From Candidatus Nitrosopumilus sp. (lineage in GTDB: Archaea > Thermoproteota > Nitrososphaeria > Nitrososphaerales > Nitrosopumilaceae): a stretch of 17,762 nucleotides of DNA. The notes beneath the pieces were generated by a model. The model did not search any database and had not been told where the DNA came from. It saw only the letters and a list, made by a program, of their open reading frames with translations. The stretch is taken from positions 1 through 17,762 of the forward strand of contig JAOUAE010000014.1 of the NCBI GenBank assembly GCA_029861085.1, given 5' to 3'. A program made the translations under genes and the position numbers. Positions 6,643 to 14,518 of the stretch are shown piece by piece (within the stretch, counting starts at the first letter, position 1; each line of letters opens with the position of its first letter).

Positions 6643-6810
6643 ATGGTATTTGATATGATGTCAGGATCCCCCAAGCCAAAAGAAGGAGACGATGTATGTC
6701 CAATATGCAACAAGAAAAAAGGTAAACACACCAATGAAGAGATATTGATATGTTCTAGAAAAATGACTGAGTTTGAGAAAAATAAAACAGGTGGAACAGG
6801 AATGGAATAA
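6643..6810 (+). CDS. Small Cys-containing protein (55 aa)
   Basis: MVFDMMSGSPKPKEGDDVCPICNKKKGKHTNEEILICSRKMTEFEK... is 55 residues. It has a CPIC knuckle (residues 19-22), His29 and Cys37, enough for a C-C-H-C zinc site, then a charged tail ending GGTGME. I believe it belongs to a small conserved thaumarchaeal family but know no function; nucleic-acid or protein binding is a guess. The start is set by the strong Shine-Dalgarno. The nearest TATA-like run (6531-6544) implies a leader of about 80 bases, an exception to the leaderless pattern around it. It converges with the ParB gene, leaving 10 bp between the stops. Confidence 0.75.
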   Translation: MVFDMMSGSPKPKEGDDVCPICNKKKGKHTNEEILICSRKMTEFEKNKTGGTGME

Positions 6811-6820
6811 CTTTTTGAAA

Positions 6821-7618
6821 TTATTTTTTTGTATTTCTTGCAAGCCACTTGCTTACTATTTCATGAACAAGCTCTTCAGGCTCCATTGCTTTTTCAGTTG
6901 ATGCTTTTGCAAGTGCCTTGGCCTCAGGAGATGAAAGACGAAGACGAACTTTTTGTTTTTGTTTGTAATAGTTTGCCATACGCTTGACTGCTGAATGGGG
7001 TGCTGTGGGATCTTCAGATAGCGCATCAAGATATCGCTTTCTTGCAGCATGAGAATATTTCGAGATTGTCTTGGCCGTCTCTACTGCCTGTGTGACATTA
7101 GGCGCGATTTTTGATAATCTCACTGCATCACCTCTTGAGATGGTCTTTGGTACTAGCTCTTTGAGTTGTTCTGGAATCCCTTTGAATCCCAGGTAGCTTC
7201 TAAACGTACTTTGGCTTATTCCCAAGGCTGATGCTGCCTTTTTGTTGGAACCGGTGGATTTTGCTAAGAAATTACAGGCTTCAGCCATCTCTTTTGATGA
7301 CATTTGTTTTCTGTGTAAATTTTCTATTATCGATACTGCTTGGGCGTCTTCGAGTTGATATGGGTGTTGTACGACAAGTACTGGAATGTTTCTTGCACCT
7401 ATTTTCTTGAGAGCATTGAGTCTTCTCTGGCCAGCTATCAGTCTGTATTTTCCATTTTTGCTCTTTTGAACAATTGGCGGATTCTGTAATCCTTCCCTCT
7501 TGATGCTCTCTGCAAGTTCTCTTAAGCCTTCTTTATCTAGCGATCGTGCTTCTGCTTCATCCCAAATCTCTACATCTTTTATGGGAACTGTCTTTATTTT
7601 ATGAGAAAATAATTCCAT
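6821..7618 (-). CDS. ParB/Spo0J-family DNA-binding protein (orphan)
   Basis: A 265-residue cytosolic protein with the ParB N-terminal domain: VPIKDVEIWDEAEAR, then LRELAESIKREGLQNPPIVQ, then AGQRRLNALKKIG (62-74, the GERR-like nucleotide box) and IIENLHRKQMSSKEMAEA (98-114, the ENxxR box). A helix-turn-helix follows around 125-146 (NKKAASALGISQSTFRSYLG), then a basic C-terminal region without obvious similarity. ParB proteins are CTP-dependent clamps that load on parS sites for chromosome or plasmid segregation. No ParA lies nearby and I saw no parS-like cluster, so a general regulatory or nucleoid role is possible. ATG 7618 is used; TTG 7630 would add four residues, and a TATA-like CTTTTAATGA (7651-7660) fits either. 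Confidence 0.88.
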   Translation of the reverse strand: MELFSHKIKTVPIKDVEIWDEAEARSLDKEGLRELAESIKREGLQNPPIVQKSKNGKYRLIAGQRRLNALKKIGARNIPVLVVQHPYQLEDAQAVSIIENLHRKQMSSKEMAEACNFLAKSTGSNKKAASALGISQSTFRSYLGFKGIPEQLKELVPKTISRGDAVRLSKIAPNVTQAVETAKTISKYSHAARKRYLDALSEDPTAPHSAVKRMANYYKQKQKVRLRLSSPEAKALAKASTEKAMEPEELVHEIVSKWLARNTKK

Positions 7619-7630
7619 TGTTTTTGCCAA

Positions 7631-7942
7631 TTATTTGTTACGGTTTTTTCTCATTAAAAGTATTTTGTAAAAATTTCCTAAAACCATTTGATTAAAAATA
7701 ATTTGCATCATTATAACTAAGATTAACTTCCATCACAAAATCATACGAAAGGCAAAGTTGAACAGATCTTAAAACATTGCAACTAAACAAGAGAATAATT
7801 ACCAATTTCTAATATGCTGACAAATAGGAGTTAGAGTTTAGGAAAATTATTCTTTGACTCATCTACACGAATGGTATTGGAATTGCGGTTGGATTTTGCT
7901 GATGTGGGTTTTTTTAGCTTGATTACTTACATCTAGTAAGAA
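7631..7942. other. 312-bp intergenic region between divergent parB-like and UPF0104 genes
   Basis: AT-rich, with the parB-side TATA-like element at 7651-7660 and a TTTTTTAG element (7912-7919) about 27 bp before ATG 7943. A 21-codon frame (7871-7936) ends just before the next gene but has no ribosome-binding site. No RNA gene or repeat was recognised. Confidence 0.5.
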
Positions 7943-8893
7943 ATGAAAGGCATAGATCTTATGAAAGGGAACGTTGTTTGGATAGTATTAGCAAGTCTAA
8001 TTTTGTATGCTGCATTAATTCTGTTTTCAGATGTTGGTAAAATTTCGGATCATTTTATTCACATTAGAATCGAACTGGTTTTTTTGGTTTTTGTCATTGT
8101 TATTTCATCCCATGTTTTGAAGATTTTCCGTCAAAAATATTTTCTTGAGATTGTTAATGAAAAAATACAGTTAAAACAAAATTTGATTATTTACCTGGCT
8201 GGTTTGTCATTGGTTTTCACACCCGGAGGGGTTGGGGTCTTCATAAAATCCCACTTTCTAAAACAAAAGTTTGGTATCAAAAACAGTAAATCATTTCCAG
8301 TTATTTTTCTAGAACGCTATCATGACTTGATTGCGGCTACAACCATTGTTCTGATTGGCCTTTTGATATCATTTAGCTGGATATCTGCAACTTTGGTGGC
8401 AATCTCATCTTTTCTGCTGCTGGGGGTGTATCTTGTAATTACTCGCTTGGATGTATTTTCTTTTGTTCACGACAGGCTGTTAAAAATAAAATTCTTGGCA
8501 GAAAGATTGCCTGAAATAGGTCCCAACAAATCATTTTTTGCTTTGACCAGACCTAAGGTCATGACCAAGGGATGGCTGATAAGCATAGCGGGATGGGGGT
8601 TGGACTCATTGGCAGTTTATGTTGGATTCTTGGCGTTGGGTGTTGACCTGGGATATGTTCTGACATCTCAGATCTATCTTACTTCGTTGGGATATGGGGT
8701 TTTGTCTTTGATACCCGGAGGAATTGGGGTCACTGAAGGAATTGCCGATTACTTGCTAGTGCAGCAAGGGTTGACCATTTCGGTTGCATCATCACTAGTC
8801 ATATTTACAAGACTTGCAACAATATGGTTTGCAACAAGTATTGGTATGATTTTTACCCGTTTTGCATTAAAACAAAAAGTCAACATTTCTTGA
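7943..8893 (+). CDS. UPF0104 / LPG-synthase-type integral membrane protein (AglD-like)
   Basis: A 316-residue polytopic membrane protein with about eight hydrophobic segments. It carries the two motif zones of the UPF0104/LPG_synthase_TM family: FTPGGVGVFIKSHFLKQKFG with SFPVIFLERYHDL (about 92-130), and SLIPGGIGVTEGIADYLL (about 252-270) followed by a segment with a conserved Arg (IFTRLATIWF). Bacterial relatives transfer lysine to phosphatidylglycerol or flip the product; archaeal relatives include AglD, tied to S-layer glycosylation. The cytosolic acyltransferase domain of full MprF is missing. A role in lipid-linked precursor handling or envelope assembly is inferred. It appears to stand alone, divergent from parB-like. 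Confidence 0.8.
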   Translation: MKGIDLMKGNVVWIVLASLILYAALILFSDVGKISDHFIHIRIELVFLVFVIVISSHVLKIFRQKYFLEIVNEKIQLKQNLIIYLAGLSLVFTPGGVGVFIKSHFLKQKFGIKNSKSFPVIFLERYHDLIAATTIVLIGLLISFSWISATLVAISSFLLLGVYLVITRLDVFSFVHDRLLKIKFLAERLPEIGPNKSFFALTRPKVMTKGWLISIAGWGLDSLAVYVGFLALGVDLGYVLTSQIYLTSLGYGVLSLIPGGIGVTEGIADYLLVQQGLTISVASSLVIFTRLATIWFATSIGMIFTRFALKQKVNIS

Positions 8894-9086
8894 ATTAGTT
8901 CAATAGCCATATCAAAAATAAGGACATCAAGAATATTTGAGACCTATCGCTCTTTCAAACATATTCTAAAAATAATTCTAAATCACACTTTTATTTCCAC
9001 GCAGGTGCATTATTCACCTTCTTAACTATGTTCCCCGAATAATTTGCATGGGTATATGATTAGCAGCAAAGATTTTGCACTAATTT

Positions 9087-10625
9087 CTACTTTGATGAAA
9101 CGTAATCATTCATTGCTAGGCAATTCTCTGTCATGAACTGCTCGAGATTTCCCAGTTTTCCGCTCCACTGATCAATGGTGCTCTCTACACATTTTTCGAT
9201 TATTTCACTGGTAGATTCAGTCTTATTCATTGCCTGCTTTACGTTATCCATCACACTGAACACAAATTCCTTGTCAGTTTTGATGTGCTGTTTTGTTCCA
9301 AGTATTTTTTCATGGCCTGAAATTAGCACATCAAAATCAAAGTCATTTACCAGGGTGTCATGTGCCCTGATATGCTCATCCATGTTTACTGTAACCCCGA
9401 ATCCTTTGTATGGTGCAGCATCTGGATGAAACAAGTCAACTGCCATTGCAACTTTTTGTTTTGGTGCCAAAATCACGATATCGCCTTGGGAATGAAATGT
9501 TCCAATATATGATAATTCCAAGACTTGATTTCCAACTAATAGTGTGTATCTATCATCAAATGTTATGGTTGGAATGGGCCTGTTTGGATCATTTTCAGAA
9601 ATCAAAATATCTGCAGTATCAGAGTGTGCAATGTATTCGATGTCTGATGGGAAAATTTGACCTGCTGCACCTGTGTGATCAGCATGAGAGTGAGAATAAA
9701 CCATGTGTGTGATTGGCTCATCTGTCACTTCTTGAATTGCCTGAATGTATTTTTCTCCAATCGGCTGAGGTGCATCAATGACAATTACCCCTTGACCTGT
9801 TGTCAGAAACATTACCTGATAGCCATTGCTGACTAGCCAGTAAATTCCGTCTGCAATCTCGTCTACAAAATATCCCTTTTGCTCCTCGATGGTTGGAGCA
9901 TTTTTTATGTACATCGTAGTTTCAGGAAAAATTCCGTCTACTTCTTGCATCGTAATTTTTTCTACAAAATGTTTTCCATCAGTAGTTCTGCATTGCCGTG
10001 GATGAGATTCCATGACAGGATTTCCTGCAGCAACACATTCATCAAAATTATTAATTGAAGATGACATGGGACATTCTCCCTGGTGCTTCATTGCCATGTG
10101 TTGTGAATTAAGACTACACATGTTGCCATATGTCATACCATCCACTCCGCATACGGGACTGTATTCCAGCGTACAAGATATTGCAGGTTTTTCTGTTTGC
10201 CATCCCCTGTGTTTGAGTTTTTCAACAGAATCGGATTTTATACAAGCAGGAGATGCATCATGATATTTGAACATCAATTCTTTTCCTTCGGCACAAATAA
10301 TGTTGTCTACTGAAATTCCTGCATGTTTTTGATGGAGCGGTTTTAGGTATGGCTTCATGACACCATCCATGACACACACTTTGCCTGCATAAGCGCCTGG
10401 ACCGCATCTATCATCTAATACACATATCTGTCCAAGCGATGCAAATCCTGGCGCACACATTCCATTATGCGGTGTATGATGATTTTCCATAATATTATTT
10501 TTCATTTCATTTTGTCCCATTTGTTCGTCATGATGAGTTCCTTCATGGGATGCAAAAATTGGATCATAGTTTACAACTAGAATTATCGATAGAATTAGAA
10601 TTCCGAAAAGGATGAAATGTTTCAT
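9087..10625 (-). CDS. Secreted multidomain metallo-beta-lactamase-fold protein with Kazal-like module
   Basis: A 512-residue exported mosaic. Residues 1-26 form a signal peptide (MKHFILFGILILSIILVV, likely cut after FAS). A His/Met-rich stretch (about 27-55) could bind copper or other metals. Cys-rich segments follow (about 57-145), with ACIKSDSVEKLKHRGW typical of thaumarchaeal surface proteins. Residues 151-185 are Kazal-like (SPVCGVDGMTYGNMC) but with only four Cys, so one disulfide is missing. Then DECVAAGNPVMESHPRQC and a metallo-hydrolase domain from about 245: HSHADH (312-317), His378 (TFHSQGD), Asp397 and His438 (SGHE), a complete dizinc set. The substrate is unknown. ATG 10625 is chosen because CATAAATA (10647-10654) is 26 bp away; ATG 10640 would add five residues. 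Confidence 0.85.
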   Translation of the reverse strand: MKHFILFGILILSIILVVNYDPIFASHEGTHHDEQMGQNEMKNNIMENHHTPHNGMCAPGFASLGQICVLDDRCGPGAYAGKVCVMDGVMKPYLKPLHQKHAGISVDNIICAEGKELMFKYHDASPACIKSDSVEKLKHRGWQTEKPAISCTLEYSPVCGVDGMTYGNMCSLNSQHMAMKHQGECPMSSSINNFDECVAAGNPVMESHPRQCRTTDGKHFVEKITMQEVDGIFPETTMYIKNAPTIEEQKGYFVDEIADGIYWLVSNGYQVMFLTTGQGVIVIDAPQPIGEKYIQAIQEVTDEPITHMVYSHSHADHTGAAGQIFPSDIEYIAHSDTADILISENDPNRPIPTITFDDRYTLLVGNQVLELSYIGTFHSQGDIVILAPKQKVAMAVDLFHPDAAPYKGFGVTVNMDEHIRAHDTLVNDFDFDVLISGHEKILGTKQHIKTDKEFVFSVMDNVKQAMNKTESTSEIIEKCVESTIDQWSGKLGNLEQFMTENCLAMNDYVSSK

Positions 10626-10646
10626 GATGTAATTGTGCATTTACTC

Positions 10647-10654
10647 TATTTATG
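10647..10654 (-). promoter_or_regulatory. TATA box of the MBL/Kazal gene
   Basis: CATAAATA on the minus strand is centred 26 bp from ATG 10625 and only about 12 bp from ATG 10640. This favours the shorter form as a leaderless start. Confidence 0.5.
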
Positions 10655-11101
10655 TACAAATCCTAAGACTCGTCAATTATTTTGGGAATTAAAAACGATG
10701 CAGGCAGGTGTGAAAAAAACAATTCTATAGATAAAAAAAATTTTAGATATTGTGTGAATGAAGATTTTACAAAGATCCCAGATAATCTGTCTCAGCCAAA
10801 TAATGATGGAAAAACTAACACTCTTTTAGGAATTATAGTCCAAGCATTCATACTTTCATCACAAAAGAAATGATGGTTCTTTCAAAAAAATAATACTTAG
10901 TACATGGTTGTATTTTCCCCAATGATGTACGTTTCAAAAAAATTTCCTCCTTAGTCTTATGCCTCATCACATGTATATGGGGATGAAGTTCAGGCATTAA
11001 AAATAATGCTCACGTGGAAATTCATGAATTAAAAAAAGAACATATTAAAAGAAATTTTTAGTTTAATTCTGAAACATTTTAGAAACGTAGGTTAACATCA
11101 G
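10655..11101. other. Long intergenic region with no confident gene
   Basis: About 450 AT-rich bases. A TTG-started 63-codon frame at 10682-10873 has no recognisable content. A 13-codon frame at 10959-11000 encodes the His/Met-rich MPHHMYMGMKFRH, and minus-strand GGAGG (10946-10950) sits 8 bases before a TTG opening a 29-codon frame; neither is convincing. Structural elements are a GCATTA/TAATGC hairpin (10994-10999 / 11004-11009) and a perfect 12-bp palindrome AATTCATGAATT (11019-11030). A small RNA is possible but not shown. Confidence 0.4.
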
Positions 11102-11536
11102 TTAATTTTTCGTAGTAAGAACATGACAATGTGCCTTATGATGAATAGTGTTAATGATGTCATCAAAGTGATTTGCCTCGATCATAGAAAGTTTAGGATA
11201 GTCCACTATCAACAAGCCTACTTTATGTTCTTTGACATAGTCAATCACCCAATGAGCAATTGAATCCGTCAAAGCAAATTTGGTGTTGATTTTAATACCC
11301 TCTTTTTGTGCTAGATCTTTCCATTTTTTCAGTTCCTCTTTGAGTTTAGAAATTTGTTCTTGCATAACTTTCTTATCTGATTTTGTTTCAAAAAAATAAA
11401 ACTTGGGTTGATCCTTGTAGACACATTCAATTACAGACAATTCTGTATCGAATTTCTTTGCCAAAGCAAGTCCCAAATCAAATGATTTTTTTGTGTGGGT
11501 GGGAGTAATTATGGCAACAGTGATATTTTTGAACAT
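11102..11536 (-). CDS. UspA-family protein lacking the ATP-binding signature
   Basis: A 144-residue cytosolic protein with the universal-stress-protein fold: first strand MFKNITVAIITPTHT, helix SFDLGLALAKKF, strand ELSVIECVYK, a charged helix (KVMQEQISKLKEELKKWKDLA), then KINTKFALTDSIAHWVIDYV and KVGLLIVDYPKLS, ending AHCHVLTTKN, equivalent to the family's final strand. ATP-binding members have G-x2-G-x9-G-[ST] after that central strand; here it is DYPKLSMIEANHFDDIINTI, so ATP binding is unlikely. Its role is probably as a stress-related or partner-binding module. A TATA-like CATATAAT (11563-11570) lies about 30 bp upstream of the ATG. Confidence 0.8.
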   Translation of the reverse strand: MFKNITVAIITPTHTKKSFDLGLALAKKFDTELSVIECVYKDQPKFYFFETKSDKKVMQEQISKLKEELKKWKDLAQKEGIKINTKFALTDSIAHWVIDYVKEHKVGLLIVDYPKLSMIEANHFDDIINTIHHKAHCHVLTTKN

Positions 11537-11639
11537 TTTTATGATTTCTGATTTGAAACCACATTATATGAATTTGTAATTCTTCATTCGTATGCTAGAT
11601 TCTTTTTGATAATGAAGTTGTTTTAAAATAAGTAATTTC

Positions 11640-11852
11640 CTATGCTTTTTGTCTTTTTTTATCTCTGCAAATGCCGCAAAGATAATTTTTCAGAAATTCC
11701 TCAAGTTCTATTTTAAATTCTTTAGTTTGATAATATTTTTCTCCAGCTTTTAATCCCCCTGGAACATGTTTCCCACAATTAGTACAATGAATATTGATGT
11801 TAAATTCCACTTTTTTCTCATTTTCTGAAATTTTACCTATTATCATAGGCAT
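11640..11852 (-). CDS. Small zinc-binding protein with two CxxC knuckles
   Basis: A 70-residue protein, MPMIIGKISENEKKVEFNIN..., with CTNC at 23-26 (IHCTNCGKHV) and CGIC at 59-62 (LCGICRDKKRQKA), spaced by a helix-rich linker (EFKIELEEFLKNY). The four Cys can bind one zinc, and the basic tail suggests nucleic-acid or protein contact. No named family is recognised. It may start at ATG 11846 instead, which is nearer the expected distance from the TATA-like run at 11869-11878. It diverges from the UbiA gene and is on the same strand as the UspA gene, about 100 bp before it. Confidence 0.7.
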   Translation of the reverse strand: MPMIIGKISENEKKVEFNINIHCTNCGKHVPGGLKAGEKYYQTKEFKIELEEFLKNYLCGICRDKKRQKA

Positions 11853-11902
11853 GTTTTATCTAATTTTCATATAAAAAATATCCTGAAACATAAAACTCAT
11901 GA

Positions 11903-11910
11903 ATATTATA
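11903..11910 (+). promoter_or_regulatory. TATA box of the UbiA gene
   Basis: ATATTATA is centred 27 bp before ATG 11934, implying a leaderless start. The TTG at 11931 is therefore less likely. Confidence 0.5.
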
Positions 11911-11933
11911 CTGAAAAACTGATACTTTACTTG

Positions 11934-12818
11934 ATGTTATCTGTATGGTTTAGAGTAATCAGGGTGAGGTTTCTTTTAGCATCAATTATTGCAGTCTCTG
12001 TTGGCTTGGCATTAAATTGGTGGCAAAATTCTTCTATTGAGCCCTTTGATGCAATTTTGACATTTGCTGGTGTAATGGCACTGCATGCAAGTGTGGACTT
12101 GCTAAATGATTTTTGGGATTTTAAAAGAGGCATTGATACTAAAACGACTAGGACAAAGATGAGTGGTGGCACTGGTGTATTGCCTGAGGGATTACTCCGG
12201 CCATCTTCTGTATATCGTGCAGGAGTTGCGTTTTTAATCATTGGTTCTATAATTGGCGGATATTTTGTAATTACTGATGGTATAATCATTGCAGTCATCT
12301 TGGGCTTTGCAATTCTATCAATTTATTTTTACTCTACGAAAATTGTCGATTCTGGTTTAGGAGAATTTTTTGTTGCAGTAAAGGGCTGCATGATAGTCAT
12401 TGGAACTTTTTTTATCCAATCTGCGGAAATATCTGTTGAATCGGTTCTTGCTGGCATAGTTGTTGGCTCTTTGTCATCCTTGGTCCTTTTCATTGCGTCT
12501 TTTCCAGACTATGATGCTGACAAGTCTAAAGGCAGAAAAACTTTGGTTATTGTAGCAGGAAAAGAAAATGCTGTAAAGCTATTCTGGATTTTTCCTCTGG
12601 TGTCTTATTTTGCAATAGTGGTTGGTGTGTGGTTAAATCTATTTCCAATGATTTCTTTAATTGTTTTTTTGAGTATTCCATTAATGATAAAATCTGGAAT
12701 GGGGTTGCAGAAAAATTTTAACTCTGTTGAAGACCTTGTACCTTACATGTCTTCGACTTTGATGTTTGGTAGGATTACTGGCGTATTGTTTGTGATTAGC
12801 TTGTTGATGGGACTATAG
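11934..12818 (+). CDS. UbiA-family prenyltransferase, MenA-like
   Basis: A 294-residue integral membrane enzyme with about eight or nine helices that transfers an isoprenoid chain to an aromatic or lipid acceptor. Both Asp-rich magnesium/diphosphate motifs are present: NDFWDFKRGID (58-68) and DYDADKSKGRKTL (192-204). The text after the first motif, KMSGGTGVLPEGLL, is close to the SGGSGVL of MenA (1,4-dihydroxy-2-naphthoate prenyltransferase) rather than the digeranylgeranylglyceryl phosphate synthase pattern. Menaquinone synthesis is therefore the best guess, consistent with the MqnD-like gene in this window; a different UbiA substrate remains possible. The aldo/keto reductase gene follows 38 bp downstream on the same strand. 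Confidence 0.85.
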   Translation: MLSVWFRVIRVRFLLASIIAVSVGLALNWWQNSSIEPFDAILTFAGVMALHASVDLLNDFWDFKRGIDTKTTRTKMSGGTGVLPEGLLRPSSVYRAGVAFLIIGSIIGGYFVITDGIIIAVILGFAILSIYFYSTKIVDSGLGEFFVAVKGCMIVIGTFFIQSAEISVESVLAGIVVGSLSSLVLFIASFPDYDADKSKGRKTLVIVAGKENAVKLFWIFPLVSYFAIVVGVWLNLFPMISLIVFLSIPLMIKSGMGLQKNFNSVEDLVPYMSSTLMFGRITGVLFVISLLMGL

Positions 12819-12856
12819 TTCTTTAGACATAAATTTAGTAATTACTGATATTTTTC

Positions 12857-13957
12857 ATGATATCTGGATTTGCAACTTTTGAGGAAACTAGAAAATTTGC
12901 TGAAAATTCAGGCGTAAACAAAGATAATTTTAAAGAATTTCAAAGTCTGTATCTCTCAAATGTGGGTGTTGGAACTTACCTTGGTGATGCCGATTCCAAA
13001 ACAGATGAATTAGTAACTAATGCTGTAAAACAGTCTGTCTTATCTGGGGTAAATGTAATTGATACTGCAATAAATTATAGATCTCAAAAGGCAGAACGTT
13101 CTGTAGGTAAGGCCATTTCGGAATTGATTCAAGAGGGTAAAATTACACGTGATCAAATATTTGTCAGCTCTAAAAATGGATATGTCACAAATGATGCTGA
13201 TGTTCAACTGGGTTTCTGGGAATACGTAAAAGAGGAATATTCTCAAAAAGGAGTCATCACAGAGGGTGATGTCACATCTGGTTATCACTGTATGACTACT
13301 GCATATCTTTCTGATCAACTGGATCGTAGCTTGAAAAATTTGGGATTGGATTGTATTGATTTAATGTATCTTCATAATGCTGTTGAAGGACAAATCAAGG
13401 ACGTTCCAAAAGAAAAATTCTTGGAAAATCTAAAATCTGTTTTTAAATTTTATGAGCAAAAACGTCAAGAAGGTAAAATCAAATTTTATGGTATGGCCAC
13501 TTGGGAATGTTTCAGAGTTCCACATGATAATTTGCAGTATCTCTCACTTGAAGATGTAGTAAATATGGCCAAAGAAATTGGGGGCGAAAATCACGGATTC
13601 AGGTTTATTCAGTTGCCTTACAACATGAATTATGATCAAGCATTACTTGGAAAAAATCAATTATTTGGAACTGAAAATATTTCTATTTTGGAGGCAGCTG
13701 TGAGATTGGGTATTGGTGTATTCACTAGCGTTCCTTTCATGCAAGGAAGACTGCTAACTCCTGGAACGATGCCTGATTTCAATAATCTAAAACCGTCTTT
13801 ACGTGCTTTGCAATTTATTCGCTCGTCTCCTGGTGTATTGGCTCCTTTGGTAGGCCAGAAATCTGCTGAACATGTTTCAGAAAATCTTGAAATTATGAAA
13901 ATCCCCCCAATGTCCGAATCTGAATTTCTTGCATTGGTAAAGACATTGACCTCGTAA
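12857..13957 (+). CDS. Aldo/keto reductase-family oxidoreductase
   Basis: A 366-residue soluble (alpha/beta)8-barrel reductase that normally uses NADPH on aldehydes or ketones. The catalytic tetrad is intact: Asp69 and Tyr74 in NVIDTAINYR, Lys106 in SSKNGY, and His173 in MYLHNA. Further family marks are KIKFYGMATWE, FIQLPYNMNY and a C-terminal cofactor-binding region PGVLAPLVGQKSAEHVSENL. It is somewhat longer than a typical AKR (about 320), with an insert around residues 110-145 between the Lys and His segments. It may be co-transcribed with the UbiA gene 38 bp upstream, but the physiological substrate is not evident. Confidence 0.9.
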   Translation: MISGFATFEETRKFAENSGVNKDNFKEFQSLYLSNVGVGTYLGDADSKTDELVTNAVKQSVLSGVNVIDTAINYRSQKAERSVGKAISELIQEGKITRDQIFVSSKNGYVTNDADVQLGFWEYVKEEYSQKGVITEGDVTSGYHCMTTAYLSDQLDRSLKNLGLDCIDLMYLHNAVEGQIKDVPKEKFLENLKSVFKFYEQKRQEGKIKFYGMATWECFRVPHDNLQYLSLEDVVNMAKEIGGENHGFRFIQLPYNMNYDQALLGKNQLFGTENISILEAAVRLGIGVFTSVPFMQGRLLTPGTMPDFNNLKPSLRALQFIRSSPGVLAPLVGQKSAEHVSENLEIMKIPPMSESEFLALVKTLTS

Positions 13958-14027
13958 TTATTTTGTTTATTCGGTTGTAATTTGTAGAAAGATAATAAAC
14001 AAGTGATTTTTAGTATGACTGAGTAAT

Positions 14028-14393
14028 TTGTCTGGAAAAATCTATGATTATGGCAAAATTTGTAATTCCATATACTCCATTGATCCTAAAATCCGATTTG
14101 CAGGTGTAATCAATGAGAGAGGACGCTTGGTGGCAGGTGGAATGAAAGAAAACATTGAACCTTTAGAGAGCGAAAAAGATGACGAAATGATTTTCATGGA
14201 ACTTGCATTACGTGTCAAAATGAGAAAAGAGTTTGACAAGCAACTTGGCCCAGTAAATTTTGCTATGGCATCTCGTGAACGTGCATTGGCAATTAGCGTC
14301 ATAATCAATAATGATATTTTGTATGTCGTATCTGAACCTGATACTGATTATGGCATGCTTCCAAAGCAAATCCTCAAAATAATCCATTCTTGA
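14028..14393 (+). CDS. DUF6659-type conserved thaumarchaeal protein
   Basis: A 121-residue protein with a profilin/roadblock-like alpha/beta pattern: IRFAGVINERGRLVAGGMKENIEPL, a helix (DEMIFMELALRVKMRKEFD), then PVNFAMASRERALAISVIINNDILYVVSEPD and a final helix. I recognise this as the DUF6659 type, found in many thaumarchaeal genomes; function unknown. Sensing or scaffolding is possible because roadblock-like folds serve GTPase regulation elsewhere. The start must be TTG 14028 (SGKIYDYG), since a stop lies just upstream in frame and the next Met is inside the fold. A TATA-like ATAATAAA (13992-13999) is about 32 bp upstream. Confidence 0.8.
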   Translation: MSGKIYDYGKICNSIYSIDPKIRFAGVINERGRLVAGGMKENIEPLESEKDDEMIFMELALRVKMRKEFDKQLGPVNFAMASRERALAISVIINNDILYVVSEPDTDYGMLPKQILKIIHS

Positions 14394-14448
14394 TTACATC
14401 TGAAACTAATCATTAATTGTTTGATTTTTTGAGATGTGTCCAGAAAAT

Positions 14449-14473
14449 GCTTTAAGCTAATTAACGTTAAAGC
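14449..14473 (+). promoter_or_regulatory. 7-bp inverted repeat upstream of the YHS gene
   Basis: GCTTTAA (14449-14455) and TTAAAGC (14467-14473) form a perfect inverted repeat with an 11-base spacer. It ends 15 bp before the YHS TATA box, where an activator or repressor might bind. It could instead be the 3' end of the previous transcript. Confidence 0.4.
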
Positions 14474-14488
14474 CTCCATAGCTGAATG

Positions 14489-14496
14489 TATAAATA
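14489..14496 (+). promoter_or_regulatory. TATA box of the YHS gene
   Basis: TATAAATA, a near-consensus archaeal TATA box, is centred about 26 bp before GTG 14519. The mRNA is predicted to begin at the GTG start. Confidence 0.65.
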
Positions 14497-14518
14497 GAAT
14501 TTACAAAGTGGAAAGTCT

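Noticed and set aside
7871..7936. 21-codon frame just upstream of the UPF0104 gene
   Set aside because: A TATA-like element at 7912-7919 would place the transcript start after it.
10682..10873. 63-codon TTG-started frame
   Set aside because: No recognisable domain, polar low-complexity composition, no ribosome-binding site; treated as intergenic.
10959..11000. His/Met-rich 13-codon frame next to the His/Met-rich secreted protein
   Set aside because: Too short, no promoter or ribosome-binding site; the composition match may be chance.
11927..12298. 123-codon minus-strand frame
   Set aside because: Antisense to the UbiA gene, whose two Asp motifs are intact.
14472..14488. GCCTCCATAGCTGAATG resembles a tRNA 5' end
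   Set aside because: No anticodon stem, T-arm or acceptor partner follows; the sequence runs into the YHS promoter.
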